From positions 4,588,001-4,652,000 of the forward strand of contig NZ_JAUTBA010000001.1 in the NCBI RefSeq assembly GCF_030818895.1: a stretch of DNA of 64,000 bases. Reading direction: 5' to 3'. Under the pieces are notes generated by a model that was given only the letters and a program-made list of their open reading frames with translations, was not told the origin of the DNA and did no database searches. The stretch comes from Sphingobacterium zeae (GTDB taxonomy: Bacteria; Bacteroidota; Bacteroidia; Sphingobacteriales; Sphingobacteriaceae). Of this stretch, positions 18,549-28,809 are shown in pieces (positions within the stretch are counted from its first letter, which is position 1; every line of letters starts with the position of its first letter). Both the position numbers and the translations under genes were made by a program.

Positions 18549-20363
18549 CTATAAATTATTCTCATAATATTCCTTTATAAGATACCATGCTTTCTTTCGA
18601 TAACCTTGATCCGATACTAACCCTTTTCTATTCCATCCCCCTTGGTTAGTCGGATGAAAACGGAAAGGCGAACGGAAATCAAATAACACCCAAGGTGAAA
18701 TTCCGCGTAGGTTTGGAATGTGCTTAAACATTTTCAAGTTGTCTTTGTATAAAGTTGCTTGGTAATCTTCACTCCATGAACTAGCAACATCCTTTTCGCC
18801 CGTCTTTCCATAAAGGGCCTCCCCGCCGAATTCGGAGATAATCAAAGGCTGCCCTTTTGCCACGTCCCATACAGCTTTATCAGGGGAAACTGGCCAATGG
18901 TGGTACCAGCCTAAATATTTATTCACCGCTACCACATCCAGCTCTTTAATGAAAGGGTCGTCCATGACAAAGATTTCTTTTTCTTTATTAAAACGAACCA
19001 GGTCAAAAGCAGCCGTAATAAGTCGTGTTGTGTCCATGGATCGGCATGTTGCAATCAAGTGCCTGATGAAAGCATTTCTTTGTTCGGAAGGTTGGGTTTC
19101 GTTAGCTACCCCCCAAAAGGTAAGTGCGCAACGGTTTTTATCACGCGCAATCATTTCACGCATCATTTTAACCGCTTTTTTCTTGGTCGATTCATTTTCA
19201 AAATCGATTCCCTGCCAGATGGGAATTTCCTCCCATAACATGAAACCCATTTTTTCTGCCATTCGCACGATATATTCATTCTGTGGATAATGTGCCAAGC
19301 GAATCATGTTACAGCCCAAAGCCTTAGCTTCACAAAGCAACATCAATGCATCTGACTGCGAAAAAGCACGGCCTTCACGTTGAGGTATTTCCTCATGAAA
19401 TGAAATCGACTTCAGAAAAATAGGTTGGCCATTCAGCAAGATATCTTCCCCCCTCACCCCAATATTGCGAAAGCCGATCTCCTCTTCTATTTTGTCTGTT
19501 TGGGTAGATATCTTGACATGATACAATTTTGGTACAGCCGGCGACCAACGTTTGATTTCTGTTGATGTAAAAGACGTTTTTACTTCTCCAAAAGCGTTCG
19601 TCTCAAGTGTTCGTTTTAGTTGTAATTCTGGTATTTCGATGGTCACGAAAGAATTGGCCAACTTTTCTGAAAGTTTTACCTGAGCATTGATTTTATCGCT
19701 TTTGTTTTTGTCCAATTGGATAAAATAATCGTCAATAAAAACTTTCGGTGTGCTGACTAGAAAAACATCACGGGTAATGCCGCCGTAGTTCCACCAATCA
19801 AACGCCATTGCTGGAATGGCATCTATCCGACGGGTATTATTGACCTCAACGACCAAAAAATTATCATTTTCTTTCACAGCATCTGTTATTTCAACCTGAA
19901 ACGGAGTGAAGCCTCCTTCATGTTGTCCGATCTCTTTGCCGTTGAGATAAATACGACAACGGTAACTTACAGCACCAAAATATAAAAACAGCCTATCTCC
20001 GCTTGCTTCCACTGCATCGAACTTACGGCCATACCAAATGGTACCTTCATAGTATTTAAGTTCGGACATCTGGCTGTTCCAATCCGAAGGCACGTTTAAA
20101 CGAATACCATTTTCGAAAGCATATTCGTAGAAGTCGGTCTTGTTTTCCGGTTTTTTATTGAGATAAATTTTGTTTTTCCTACCCTGGTCATATAAATCGA
20201 CAATGGCATCCCACTTACCATTTAATAATTGTACACGCCTACCATACACATTAGTCATATTTTGCTGAGCAACAAGATGAAATGCTAACAGATTAAAAAA
20301 TAGAGACCATACTAAAGATAGATTGATCAGCTTTACCATAATAGATGTTATTTTTTTATACAA
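18549..20363 (-). CDS. Secreted GH2 beta-glucuronidase-like enzyme (604 aa)
   Basis: Signal peptide (about residues 10-32), then the GH2 sugar-binding domain (YYEGTIWYGRKF, LNGKEIGQHEGGFTPF), the immunoglobulin-like domain and the barrel. Barrel motifs are MIRLAHYPQNEY, acid/base E422 in GVANETQ and nucleophile E511 in ISEFGGEA. NKYLGWY and the WSEDYQATLYKDNL helix are those of the GusA/beta-glucuronidase branch. It would release terminal beta-linked uronic acid or a related sugar from imported or periplasmic oligosaccharides. The length is normal for the branch. Translation may begin at 20339. It is the second gene of the operon after the broken DUF4832 gene, 10 bases away. Confidence 0.85.
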   Translation of the reverse strand: MYKKITSIMVKLINLSLVWSLFFNLLAFHLVAQQNMTNVYGRRVQLLNGKWDAIVDLYDQGRKNKIYLNKKPENKTDFYEYAFENGIRLNVPSDWNSQMSELKYYEGTIWYGRKFDAVEASGDRLFLYFGAVSYRCRIYLNGKEIGQHEGGFTPFQVEITDAVKENDNFLVVEVNNTRRIDAIPAMAFDWWNYGGITRDVFLVSTPKVFIDDYFIQLDKNKSDKINAQVKLSEKLANSFVTIEIPELQLKRTLETNAFGEVKTSFTSTEIKRWSPAVPKLYHVKISTQTDKIEEEIGFRNIGVRGEDILLNGQPIFLKSISFHEEIPQREGRAFSQSDALMLLCEAKALGCNMIRLAHYPQNEYIVRMAEKMGFMLWEEIPIWQGIDFENESTKKKAVKMMREMIARDKNRCALTFWGVANETQPSEQRNAFIRHLIATCRSMDTTRLITAAFDLVRFNKEKEIFVMDDPFIKELDVVAVNKYLGWYHHWPVSPDKAVWDVAKGQPLIISEFGGEALYGKTGEKDVASSWSEDYQATLYKDNLKMFKHIPNLRGISPWVLFDFRSPFRFHPTNQGGWNRKGLVSDQGYRKKAWYLIKEYYENNL

Positions 20364-20373
20364 TCTTCATTTT

Positions 20374-21946
20374 CTATTTCACCCGTATAACCGACAGTTT
20401 GGTCCATCCCTGCGGAGTTAACTCTTCATTGAGTGCGAGTTGAATTGCTGGTTTACTATCTTTTGTCGTATCCACAATGGCAACAGCCCAGCTGTAAATT
20501 CCGGCAGGTAGATCTATTTTTACTTTTAGGTTGTAATTCACACCAGCACCTTTCAACCATACAGAGGGTTCGCTCTGATGATCAATAAAAATCTTCTTCA
20601 CATTCCCGCTAGCATCTAACAACGCAAAAGCTACTTTATATTTATAGTTCCACTGCGGAATATTATTTGGTAGGTAACCCCAGCCCATATTTTGCCAACG
20701 ATGGGAAATTAAGGCTGCAGCACCGGAACGGATATCTTGAGGTAATTTGATCTGGTCCGGATAGACACGATATCCCCCCTCTGCAGTAAACCGTTGAACC
20801 AGATCAAAGGACTTAAACCAAGACTCGGTTTCCCCTCCCGCTCTGAAATCCATCATATTCACATGCGCTTCAGCCGACAAATCAAACTCGCCCTTCCTAA
20901 CATCCTCGTCGTGCCCTTCTCTATATTTTCCACTGGGATCTGTCCAATAACGATGCTTGCCCGGAGCAATAATCCAGCCGCCCTCCATAATAATGGGACG
21001 TTTGAAGTTCCATTTCTTGGCAAAATTCTTTTCCCAGCTCTGATAATAACCTGTCATACCAAAAGCATCTTGGCGCAGACTATAGCCTTTATCAATGGCT
21101 TTATCCAATAAGCGTTCGCTGTTTGGATTTACAGCTCCCCAACTTTCGGGATGCCCTACCAAGCGGGTGATAGTTAATAACTAAAGGTACTTCGGTAAAG
21201 GCCTTAGCATATAAGTTGGTTACCCATTCCAAGGTCTCTTCCTTTATTTTTTCAGTACTTTCGGGAGTTGCTGTTTTCGGATCTTCATAAACTACATAAT
21301 GTGCCTCGCCCCATTTTCCCAAGCCATACGCATCAATAAATGAAGTTTTTTCAGGGTCATTAAATTCTTGAGCTAAGGCGGTTATAAATTTGCTATAGTA
21401 CTTTCTGAATACCGCATCCTGCGGATAGGGAGTTTGCCTATCTGGATGGTTTTCATTTTCCAGATAATATTTAGCGCCTTGATCAAAAACAAATTTGGGT
21501 GTATTTTGACCTTGGTCGCGACCATCAACCACAATGCGGAGCGCGATGGGTAGCCCTCTCTTCTGCGCCCCTTTCAGAAGCTTACCTATTTTAGAACTCG
21601 GATTATTCCAGGCATAAACACCGCCACTGGGATTCAGCGATGACCAACTTGTACGTACATAACATGCCGAAGCGTAATCAATGACTTTTACTTTTTTACC
21701 CAAGGCTGGCACAAAATATTCGATATCCCAATACGTATCATCTGCATTCCGCGGCGCATACATTACCCAGCCATTTAAAGGATTGCGCAAGACTGATTGA
21801 CCATCGTACTTTGGCTTCAATAGGATATACGCAGAGTTGTTTGAATCGCTTTTATTTTTCTGAGAAAAGCCAGAAAAAGCGGATGTACAAAATAAGAGTG
21901 ACAAAATACTTACTATACCATGAGAGATTATTTTCCTGTTTATCAT
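20374..21946 (-). pseudogene. DUF4832-family protein, disrupted by a one-base frameshift
   Basis: Two overlapping frames (21946 to 21101 and 21162 to 20374) together encode a close paralogue of the lipoprotein gene at 1493-3055. The join is at 21165-21167, where the plus strand reads GGG. Removing one G restores YHRLVGHPESWGAVNPNSE and a 523-residue protein, against 520 for the paralogue. The two putative catalytic glutamates (WGEAH and IIMEGGW) are on opposite sides of the break. It is the first gene of the minus-strand operon, facing the PUL B susC. The change is either a real inactivating insertion or an assembly error in a short homopolymer. The N-terminus has a signal peptide, but its lipobox (CTSAFSG) is less clear than in the paralogue. 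Confidence 0.85.
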
Positions 21947-22390
21947 TTCGTATCAGAATATATTATGATGTGTATTGGTGATTGGTTGCTGTTCCCCTTT
22001 TCCGCAGCCCATTACTACACTTTATCATTTATTGGGCTGGTTTAATAATAAAATGATTTATTGAGGTACGGTGCAAAAATAGCTATAGTCGATTGCTACG
22101 GGGGTACTGAATCGTTCAGAAATGGTTCATTTTTGTACAAAATGGCTCTAATCATCGCATTTGAAACAGCGGTCGATGAAATTAATGTAAAGGTCCTTAG
22201 TCTCCCATATTCTTGTATGCTGAATACGTTAGAAAACTTGCTGAACCTCATAGCGCTAAGATTCGGCACAAAACATGCTAAAAAAGACGATTTCACCCCC
22301 TTCTTTTGCTGTAAATCCCCTCGAATTATACAGTTTGTTGTGACGATAATTGTATTAACATAACTCAATTTATAACCAAAATTCTTATTA
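21947..22390. other. Divergent intergenic region of PUL B
   Basis: 444 bases between the divergent DUF4832 operon and susC. Besides the tandem motif at 22103-22145 I see no gene; short open frames on both strands lack coding character. It is AT-rich near 22330-22390 where the susC leader is expected. Confidence 0.5.
22103..22145. promoter_or_regulatory. Candidate regulator-binding site in the divergent PUL B promoter region
   Basis: Two units begin 21 bases apart. At 22103-22125 there is a GGTACTGAAT...ATGG unit with CTGAA/TTCAG arms. At 22124-22145 there is GGTTCAT followed by TTTTGTACAAAA (22131-22142) and TGG. This repeats the arrangement seen at 9383-9424. It lies about 160 bases before the minus-strand DUF4832 operon start and about 245 bases before the susC start, so it could control either or both. 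The shared sequence is seen directly; the regulator is inferred. Confidence 0.55.
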
Positions 22391-25300
22391 ATGAAAAGAT
22401 GGAAGAAGATTAAATCTCGTCTAGGAATTTTTATGTTTCTAATGACGGCAACTTGTTTTGCAGCCCTTGCTCAACAAGTTCGGGTACAAGGAAAGGTCTC
22501 CTCAGAAAATGACGGTACAGCTTTATCAGGCGTCACGGTAAGTGTTTTGGGAGGCACTCTTCGCGTATCTACGGACGGAAATGGTCGATATGTACTAAAT
22601 GCCAGCAAAACGGCAACATTAGTATTTAGTAGTGTCGGCTATGCCCGCCAGGAAATTTCCTTGATCGGAAAAAAAATAGATGCCAACAACACCATCACCT
22701 TAGATGCTCAAATCAAACTAAACGAAAATGTTATTGATGATGTTGTTGTTACGGGTTTTGGACAACGTGAAAAAAGAGCGTCTGTCGTCGGCTCGGTAAC
22801 CACAATTAATCCCAAGGAATTAAAAGGACCAACAAGTAACCTGACAACGATGCTTGCGGGAAGGGTTGCTGGTATGATTGCCTTTCAACGGAGCGGTGAG
22901 CCTGGATCTGACAATGCCAATTTCTTTATTCGGGGACTTGGAAGTTTCGGAACTGGAAAACAGGACCCGCTGATTCTTATCGATAACATCGAGTCCTCAC
23001 CTACCGACATGGCCCGTTTGCAACCAGACGATATCGCGAGCTTTTCTGTGCTCAGGGATGCCAATGCAGCAGCAATGTATGGTGCCCGCGGGGCAAATGG
23101 TGTTGTACTGATCACAACGAAACTGGGGAAAGAAGGTGTTACAAAATTCGAATTCCGCACCGAAAGTAATATTTCTACGAATACGCGCAATTTTAAATTT
23201 GCAGACAACATCCGCTATATGGAAATGGCCAACGAGGCTTATTTAACTAGACCAGCAGATGCCGCCAGCGGACAAGGACTTCCCTATTGGCAGAACAAAA
23301 TTGATCACACACGAGCCGGAGACAATCCGCTACTGTATCCAAATAACAATTGGATTGACCAACTCATAAAAGACTACACATTAAACCAGCGCAACAACTT
23401 AAATATCAGTGGCGGTGGAGCAAAAGCAAAGTACTATCTGTCGGGAACCTATAATATCGATAATGGTATTTTAAAGATGAATGGAATCAACAATTTCAAT
23501 AACAATATCAAGTTAAAAAATTATTCAGTCCGTTCGAATATTGATATCAACTTTACGCCTACTACGGTTGGTATTGTACGGGTATACGCGCAATTTGACG
23601 ATTACAATGGACCTATAGGTAGTACAGATGAAAACGGGAGCCGTATCAACGGCGGAGCAGCTACGTTCAGACGGGCAATATGGTCGAATCCTGTCATGTT
23701 CCCTGCGATCTATCCATCTTCGTATATGCCTTACATGAATCATCCTTTATTTGGTAATGCACTCAATAGAAATGGTGGTTTATTTGTAAATCCGTATGCC
23801 GAAATGGTCCGTGGTTATCAAGAGTTTAATACCTCTACAATAATGCCGCAAATCCAAATTAATCAAAATCTGAATGCATTGATTCCAGGTTTGAGCCTTA
23901 CAGCCATGACTTACCTAAAACGCTATGCCTATTTTGAAGTAAACCGAAAATATAACCCTTTCTATTACACCGCATCTGCTGATGCCTATGGCGATTTAAG
24001 CCTGCGCGTCATGAACGATGGCTCACTGGGATCGATCGGTACGGTCGGTACCGAATACCTCGATTATTCGGAATCTGCAAAAGAAGTCAACTCGATGTTT
24101 TACGCACATGCAATTGCGAGCTATAATCATGCTTTTGGCAAGCACAATGTAGGTGCCACAGTCATCGGATTAGTTCAGAATTCATTGAGTGGAAATGCCG
24201 GAAACTTGCAACTCTCGCTACCTTCACGCAATATTGGTCTATCTGGTCGCTTTTCTTACAATTTCGATGATCGTTATATTGCCGAATTCAACTTTGGTTA
24301 CAACGGTTCAGAACGCTTTGCCAAAAATCGTCGTTTAGGTTTTTTTCCTTCCTTTGGGCTTAGTTACAATATATCCAACGAAGCATTTTTTGAACCTGTC
24401 AAAGAGGTCATTTCAAAACTAAAAATTCGCGCCACGCATGGTTTTGCTGGTAACGATCAGATAGGCCGTTCGCAAGATCGCTTTTTCTATTTATCTGATG
24501 TAAATATGAACGATTTTCCGATCGCATTTGGTGAGCTTTCGGGCTATAACAGACCGACCATTGCCATTCGTCGTTATGCCAATCAGGATATCACTTGGGA
24601 ACGATCGCGGCAGACAAACTTAGGACTTGAACTAGGCCTCTTTAAAGACCTCGAATTAAATGTAGATGTTTACAAACAGGTACGGAGCAATATTCTCACT
24701 GGTCGATCTTATATACCGAGTACCATGGGGCTGCGGGCTCCTATTGTTGCCAATACCAATAAAGCAGAAAGTAAAGGGGTCGATCTTACGCTAAATTATA
24801 ATAAGAATTTCGGCGACAGCTGGTATATTCAGGGTCGGGGCACGATGACCTATGCAGTGAGCAAAAAATTGATTGTGGATGAACCTGCTTACAAAGAGGC
24901 TAGCCGCTATACGGTAGGAACTTCAGCATCCCAAGAGTTTGGTTACATCGCTGAGCGTCTATTTGTGGATGATCAAGAAGTACTGAATTCTCCTGTACAG
25001 TTCGGAAAACCAGGGTTGGATTATCTTGGAGGAGATATCAAATACCGTGACGTCAATGGCGATGGACAGATTACAGACCTAGACCGTGTCGCAATAGGTT
25101 ACCCAACGACACCTGAAATGATCTATGGATTTGGTGGTACTGTGGGTGGAAAGGGCTTAGACTTTAGCTTTTACTTTCAAGGTTCTGCACGCTCTTCTTT
25201 TTTCATAAATTCTGAGAATATCTCTCCTTTCTATTTAAATGGTGGTTCACAAAATGGGCTTTTACAGGTCATTGCTGACAGCTATTGGAGTGAGGAAAAC

Positions 25301-25600
25301 CGTAACCTTTATGCCTTCTGGCCTCGCCTAAGTGAAAACATAATTGCAAATAATAATCAGAGAAGTACCTGGTGGATGCGCAGTGGAGCTTTCTTGAGAT
25401 TGAAAACAGTCGAAGTCGGCTATACTTTTAAAGAAAGTCTGATGAAACGTATCAGAGCGAAAAACCTACGGGTTTATGCCAACGGAATGAATTTATTTGC
25501 CTTAAGCTCCTTTAAGATGTGGGATGTCGAAATGGGAGGAAAAGGAATAGGTTATCCGATTCAGTCCGTTTACAACATTGGTTTACAACTGGGCTTTTAA
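22391..25600 (+). CDS. SusC/RagA-family TonB-dependent oligosaccharide transporter (PUL B)
   Basis: 1069 aa. Signal peptide ending near residue 27 (CFAALAQ), carboxypeptidase-regulatory-like domain (about 30-108), then the DDVVVTGFG signature (116-124). The plug has FSVLRDANAAAMYGARGANG, and the barrel ends YNIGLQLGF. It starts a five-gene plus-strand operon that carries PUL B. It is more distant from the PUL A transporter (different plug and barrel wording), so the two probably import different oligosaccharides or different parts of one polymer. Confidence 0.95.
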   Translation: MKRWKKIKSRLGIFMFLMTATCFAALAQQVRVQGKVSSENDGTALSGVTVSVLGGTLRVSTDGNGRYVLNASKTATLVFSSVGYARQEISLIGKKIDANNTITLDAQIKLNENVIDDVVVTGFGQREKRASVVGSVTTINPKELKGPTSNLTTMLAGRVAGMIAFQRSGEPGSDNANFFIRGLGSFGTGKQDPLILIDNIESSPTDMARLQPDDIASFSVLRDANAAAMYGARGANGVVLITTKLGKEGVTKFEFRTESNISTNTRNFKFADNIRYMEMANEAYLTRPADAASGQGLPYWQNKIDHTRAGDNPLLYPNNNWIDQLIKDYTLNQRNNLNISGGGAKAKYYLSGTYNIDNGILKMNGINNFNNNIKLKNYSVRSNIDINFTPTTVGIVRVYAQFDDYNGPIGSTDENGSRINGGAATFRRAIWSNPVMFPAIYPSSYMPYMNHPLFGNALNRNGGLFVNPYAEMVRGYQEFNTSTIMPQIQINQNLNALIPGLSLTAMTYLKRYAYFEVNRKYNPFYYTASADAYGDLSLRVMNDGSLGSIGTVGTEYLDYSESAKEVNSMFYAHAIASYNHAFGKHNVGATVIGLVQNSLSGNAGNLQLSLPSRNIGLSGRFSYNFDDRYIAEFNFGYNGSERFAKNRRLGFFPSFGLSYNISNEAFFEPVKEVISKLKIRATHGFAGNDQIGRSQDRFFYLSDVNMNDFPIAFGELSGYNRPTIAIRRYANQDITWERSRQTNLGLELGLFKDLELNVDVYKQVRSNILTGRSYIPSTMGLRAPIVANTNKAESKGVDLTLNYNKNFGDSWYIQGRGTMTYAVSKKLIVDEPAYKEASRYTVGTSASQEFGYIAERLFVDDQEVLNSPVQFGKPGLDYLGGDIKYRDVNGDGQITDLDRVAIGYPTTPEMIYGFGGTVGGKGLDFSFYFQGSARSSFFINSENISPFYLNGGSQNGLLQVIADSYWSEENRNLYAFWPRLSENIIANNNQRSTWWMRSGAFLRLKTVEVGYTFKESLMKRIRAKNLRVYANGMNLFALSSFKMWDVEMGGKGIGYPIQSVYNIGLQLGF

Positions 25601-25622
25601 TGTTAACTACAACCGAGAAATA

Positions 25623-27551
25623 ATGAAAAATAAAAATATGAAAAAGACAGCCACCTATTTAGCATGCCTCTTGTTTAGTGCTTTTGGTGTTTCTGCCTGC
25701 AAAGATTATATCGACGTCGTTCCAGACAACGTGGCGACAATTGACAATGCCTTTTCCTTACGAAATGAAGCTGAGAAATTTCTCTTCACTTGTTATGCAT
25801 GGTTACCCAATAATTCGGATGCTCAAAGCAACATTGGATTTCTCGCTGGCGACGAAGTTTGGCTACCTGTCGCCCAACGTGAAATCTATCCGGCTAACAA
25901 CTGGCGAATCGCGCGCGGCGGGCAAAATGTGAACCAACCGCTAGTAGACTCTTGGAGAGGTGGCTTATGGACCGCTATCCGAGATTGCAATATCTTTTTG
26001 GAAAATGTTTCTGATCTATCCAAAGTACCCGATCTCTCCGTTGACGATCGTTCGCGATGGATTGGAGAAGTACTGTTTCTAAAAGCATATTATCATTATT
26101 TGTTATTCCGTCAATATGGTCCAATTCCTGTGGTTGAAAATAATATATCACTTGATGCAAACCAGTCAGCTGTACGCGTAGAACAACGTCCTGTGGATGA
26201 GGTTGTCAATTACATCGTTACTTTGTTAGATTCCGCAGCGCAAAAAGCTGTCCCCTTAATTATTCCGAACAAAGCAGCAGAATTAGGCCGGGTGACTAAA
26301 CCCATCATTCAGGCTGTAAAAGCTGAAGTATTGCTCACTGCGGCAAGCCCTTTATTCAACGGAAATACAGATTATCAGTCGATGCGAAATAGCAAAGGTG
26401 AACAGCTTTTCAATCCTTCATACGATGCCTCAAAATGGACCAAAGCTGCGGAGGCCGCTAAAGCTGCAATTGAATCTGCCGATGCAGCGGGTATCCGTTT
26501 CTTCCCTTTCAATAAGGCTGAATATGGGCAGTTTAAGATGAGCGATGCAACAGCAAAGGTGCTAGGCATTAATTTAGCTTTCAATGAGCGCTGGTCTGCT
26601 GAACACATTTGGGCAAACCCCAATTATCAGGCATGGAATATACAGCGAGATGCGATGCCGCTGTTAACTCCAGAGGCAGTGGTCGGTACAGCAAGGCAGC
26701 ACCTCAGCGCACCGCTAAAAATTGCGGAAATGTTTTATACAAAAAATGGTGTACCCATCAACGAGGATAAAACGTTAGACTTTAACGATAAGTCAACCTT
26801 ACGTGTGGCCACCGCTGCAGATCGCTACTATATCAAAGAAGGATATACCACGGCACGTCTAAACTTTGACCGCGAGCCACGCTTTTATGCTGACTTGGGT
26901 TTTGACGGTGGTATCTGGTTTAAGTTTGATACTAAAAGCCTCTCAGATGAAGACACTTATTATGTGCAGGCAAAGTTAAATCAGCCTGCCGGCGCGAATA
27001 ACCATGGATGGATCAATGAAACTGGATATTTTCTTAAAAAATTAGTCAATTGGGAGCAAGCATTTAGCAGCAACGGAGTCAGTTATAAGTCCTACCCTTG
27101 GCCGAACATGCGGTTAAGTGATATTTATCTGATGTACGCAGAGGCATTAAATGAGGCAAATGGTCCTTCCAATGAAGTATACACATATGTAGACCGCATT
27201 CGTGAACGTGCAGGAATTCAAGGTGTACTATCTTCTTGGAGTCAATTTTCTTCAAACCCTGACAAGCCGACAACCAAAGAAGGTCTTCGCGAAATTATCC
27301 AACGCGAACGCATGATCGAATTGGCGTTTGAAGGGAAACGTTATTGGGACTTAAGACGTTGGAAATTGGCCGTCAAATACTTCAACCAAAACATTACCGG
27401 ATGGAGTGTAAACCAAGAGGTCAGCGCAGATTACTACCAGATAAGAACCTTATTTCAGCAGACATTTGTAGCGCCTAGAGATTATTTCTGGCCAATTGCT
27501 CAAGGCGAATTAACCGTAAATCCTTCATTGACACAAAGTCTTGGATGGTAG
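25623..27551 (+). CDS. SusD/RagB-family glycan-binding lipoprotein (PUL B)
   Basis: The start at 25623 (MKNKNMKK) is chosen because it gives a proper lipoprotein signal with C26 (FGVSAC). The frame is open back to 25578, overlapping the end of susC. About 642 aa, long for the family. Motifs are LFLKAYYHYLLFRQYGPIPVVE (TPR-like part) and, near the C-terminus, LREIIQRERMIELAFEGKRYWDLRRW with an FWPIAQGEL ending. It is the surface partner of the preceding SusC. Confidence 0.93.
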   Translation: MKNKNMKKTATYLACLLFSAFGVSACKDYIDVVPDNVATIDNAFSLRNEAEKFLFTCYAWLPNNSDAQSNIGFLAGDEVWLPVAQREIYPANNWRIARGGQNVNQPLVDSWRGGLWTAIRDCNIFLENVSDLSKVPDLSVDDRSRWIGEVLFLKAYYHYLLFRQYGPIPVVENNISLDANQSAVRVEQRPVDEVVNYIVTLLDSAAQKAVPLIIPNKAAELGRVTKPIIQAVKAEVLLTAASPLFNGNTDYQSMRNSKGEQLFNPSYDASKWTKAAEAAKAAIESADAAGIRFFPFNKAEYGQFKMSDATAKVLGINLAFNERWSAEHIWANPNYQAWNIQRDAMPLLTPEAVVGTARQHLSAPLKIAEMFYTKNGVPINEDKTLDFNDKSTLRVATAADRYYIKEGYTTARLNFDREPRFYADLGFDGGIWFKFDTKSLSDEDTYYVQAKLNQPAGANNHGWINETGYFLKKLVNWEQAFSSNGVSYKSYPWPNMRLSDIYLMYAEALNEANGPSNEVYTYVDRIRERAGIQGVLSSWSQFSSNPDKPTTKEGLREIIQRERMIELAFEGKRYWDLRRWKLAVKYFNQNITGWSVNQEVSADYYQIRTLFQQTFVAPRDYFWPIAQGELTVNPSLTQSLGW

Positions 27552-27585
27552 CGCTTTTTAATTTTATCCTTAAAGTCATAACGAT

Positions 27586-28782
27586 ATGAATATAAACAGA
27601 AAAATGATGCAGGCTATATTTTTCTTCTGCATCTTATTCCAAAACTGTAAAGAAGAAATTCAGGTTGCCCCTGTCGTAAACAGCGCAGCACCAGGTCAAG
27701 TGAGTAATGTGAAAGTCGAAAACTTGGCTGGGGCCGCACGGATTACCTATACCTTACCAAAGGATCAGGATCTATTATATGTCAAAGCTGTCTACCAATT
27801 AAAATCGGGCAAAGAAATGGAGGTAAAATCCTCCTACTATAACAACTCACTGTTGGTGGAAGGTTTTGCAGATACAAATCCGCATCCAATTAAGCTCTAT
27901 GCCGTAAATAGAAGTGAAGTCAGTTCGGCGCCGATCGAAGTCTCCGTAACTCCTTTAGAAAACCCGATCTGGAATACTTTCCGAAGTTTGGAGGCCATTC
28001 CAGCTTTTGGTGGCATTCGGATCACGGCTGAAAACGAGTCGGAAAAAAATCTAACGGTGATGGTGATGGTTGACTCCTTGGGTGAATGGGTGCCTTCTGT
28101 CGATAATATCTACACCTCCGCAAAACAGATTTCACGTACGATCCGCGGTTTTGCTCCTAATCCCAAACAATTTGCGATTACCGTAAGAGACAAGTACATG
28201 AATTTTACTGATACACTGGTCACCACCTTGACACCGCTGTTTGAACAGCCACTTCCAAAATCGAGGTATACTGCAGTTACATTACCGACGGATTCTAAAC
28301 AACAATATTCTTCTACGGGACTTTCTAAAATGTGGGATGGGGACATTATTAACTGGCCCAACATATCGTTGACTGATGTCACTGTGAACGGTCCACAATG
28401 GGTTACATTTGATACCGGTAAGTTGGCCAAAATGAGCCGCATTGTGATCTGGGACTATCCAGAATACACCAACAGTGGCCGTATGTATTATTATGGTGGA
28501 AACGTGCGATTTTTTGAAATATGGGGTTCGGACAACCCGCCTTCGGACGGAAGCTGGAACAACTGGACGCGTTTGGGTACATTTGAAAGCAAAAAGCCCT
28601 CTGGATTACCTATGGGACAACAAACAGATGAAGATTACCAACTCGCCAATGCGGGTTTAAGCTTTGACTTTGATGTCAGTGCGCCAAAGGTGCGTTATCT
28701 GCGCATCAAGACTATTAAAAATTGGCAAGGATCTTCTTTTATGTCCATCGCCGAATTACAGGTTTATGGCGATCCACGTTAA
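27586..28782 (+). CDS. DUF4959/DUF5000-type surface lipoprotein with discoidin-like domain
   Basis: 398 aa lipoprotein (C21 in LFQNCK). Order: an N-terminal fibronectin-like domain (about 30-120, APGQVSNVKVENLAGAARIT), a middle beta-sandwich (about 125-225), and a C-terminal F5/8-type-C (discoidin) fold. The last has MWDGDIINWPNISL and a KVRYLRIKT...SFMSIAELQVYG ending. This is the usual DUF4959-DUF5126-DUF5000 architecture of PUL-linked surface glycan-binding proteins. It follows susD by 34 bases. Binding specificity is unknown. Confidence 0.82.
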   Translation: MNINRKMMQAIFFFCILFQNCKEEIQVAPVVNSAAPGQVSNVKVENLAGAARITYTLPKDQDLLYVKAVYQLKSGKEMEVKSSYYNNSLLVEGFADTNPHPIKLYAVNRSEVSSAPIEVSVTPLENPIWNTFRSLEAIPAFGGIRITAENESEKNLTVMVMVDSLGEWVPSVDNIYTSAKQISRTIRGFAPNPKQFAITVRDKYMNFTDTLVTTLTPLFEQPLPKSRYTAVTLPTDSKQQYSSTGLSKMWDGDIINWPNISLTDVTVNGPQWVTFDTGKLAKMSRIVIWDYPEYTNSGRMYYYGGNVRFFEIWGSDNPPSDGSWNNWTRLGTFESKKPSGLPMGQQTDEDYQLANAGLSFDFDVSAPKVRYLRIKTIKNWQGSSFMSIAELQVYGDPR

Positions 28783-28809
28783 GATCACTTTTTTATTATC
28801 AATTAGACT

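Noticed and set aside
20374..21946. Programmed ribosomal frameshift in the DUF4832 paralogue
   Set aside because: There is no slippery heptamer or downstream structure at the break, and the paralogue at 1493 is uninterrupted.
22061..22363. Open frames on both strands in the divergent PUL B region
   Set aside because: They overlap the tandem operator motif, have no homology pattern and compete with each other.
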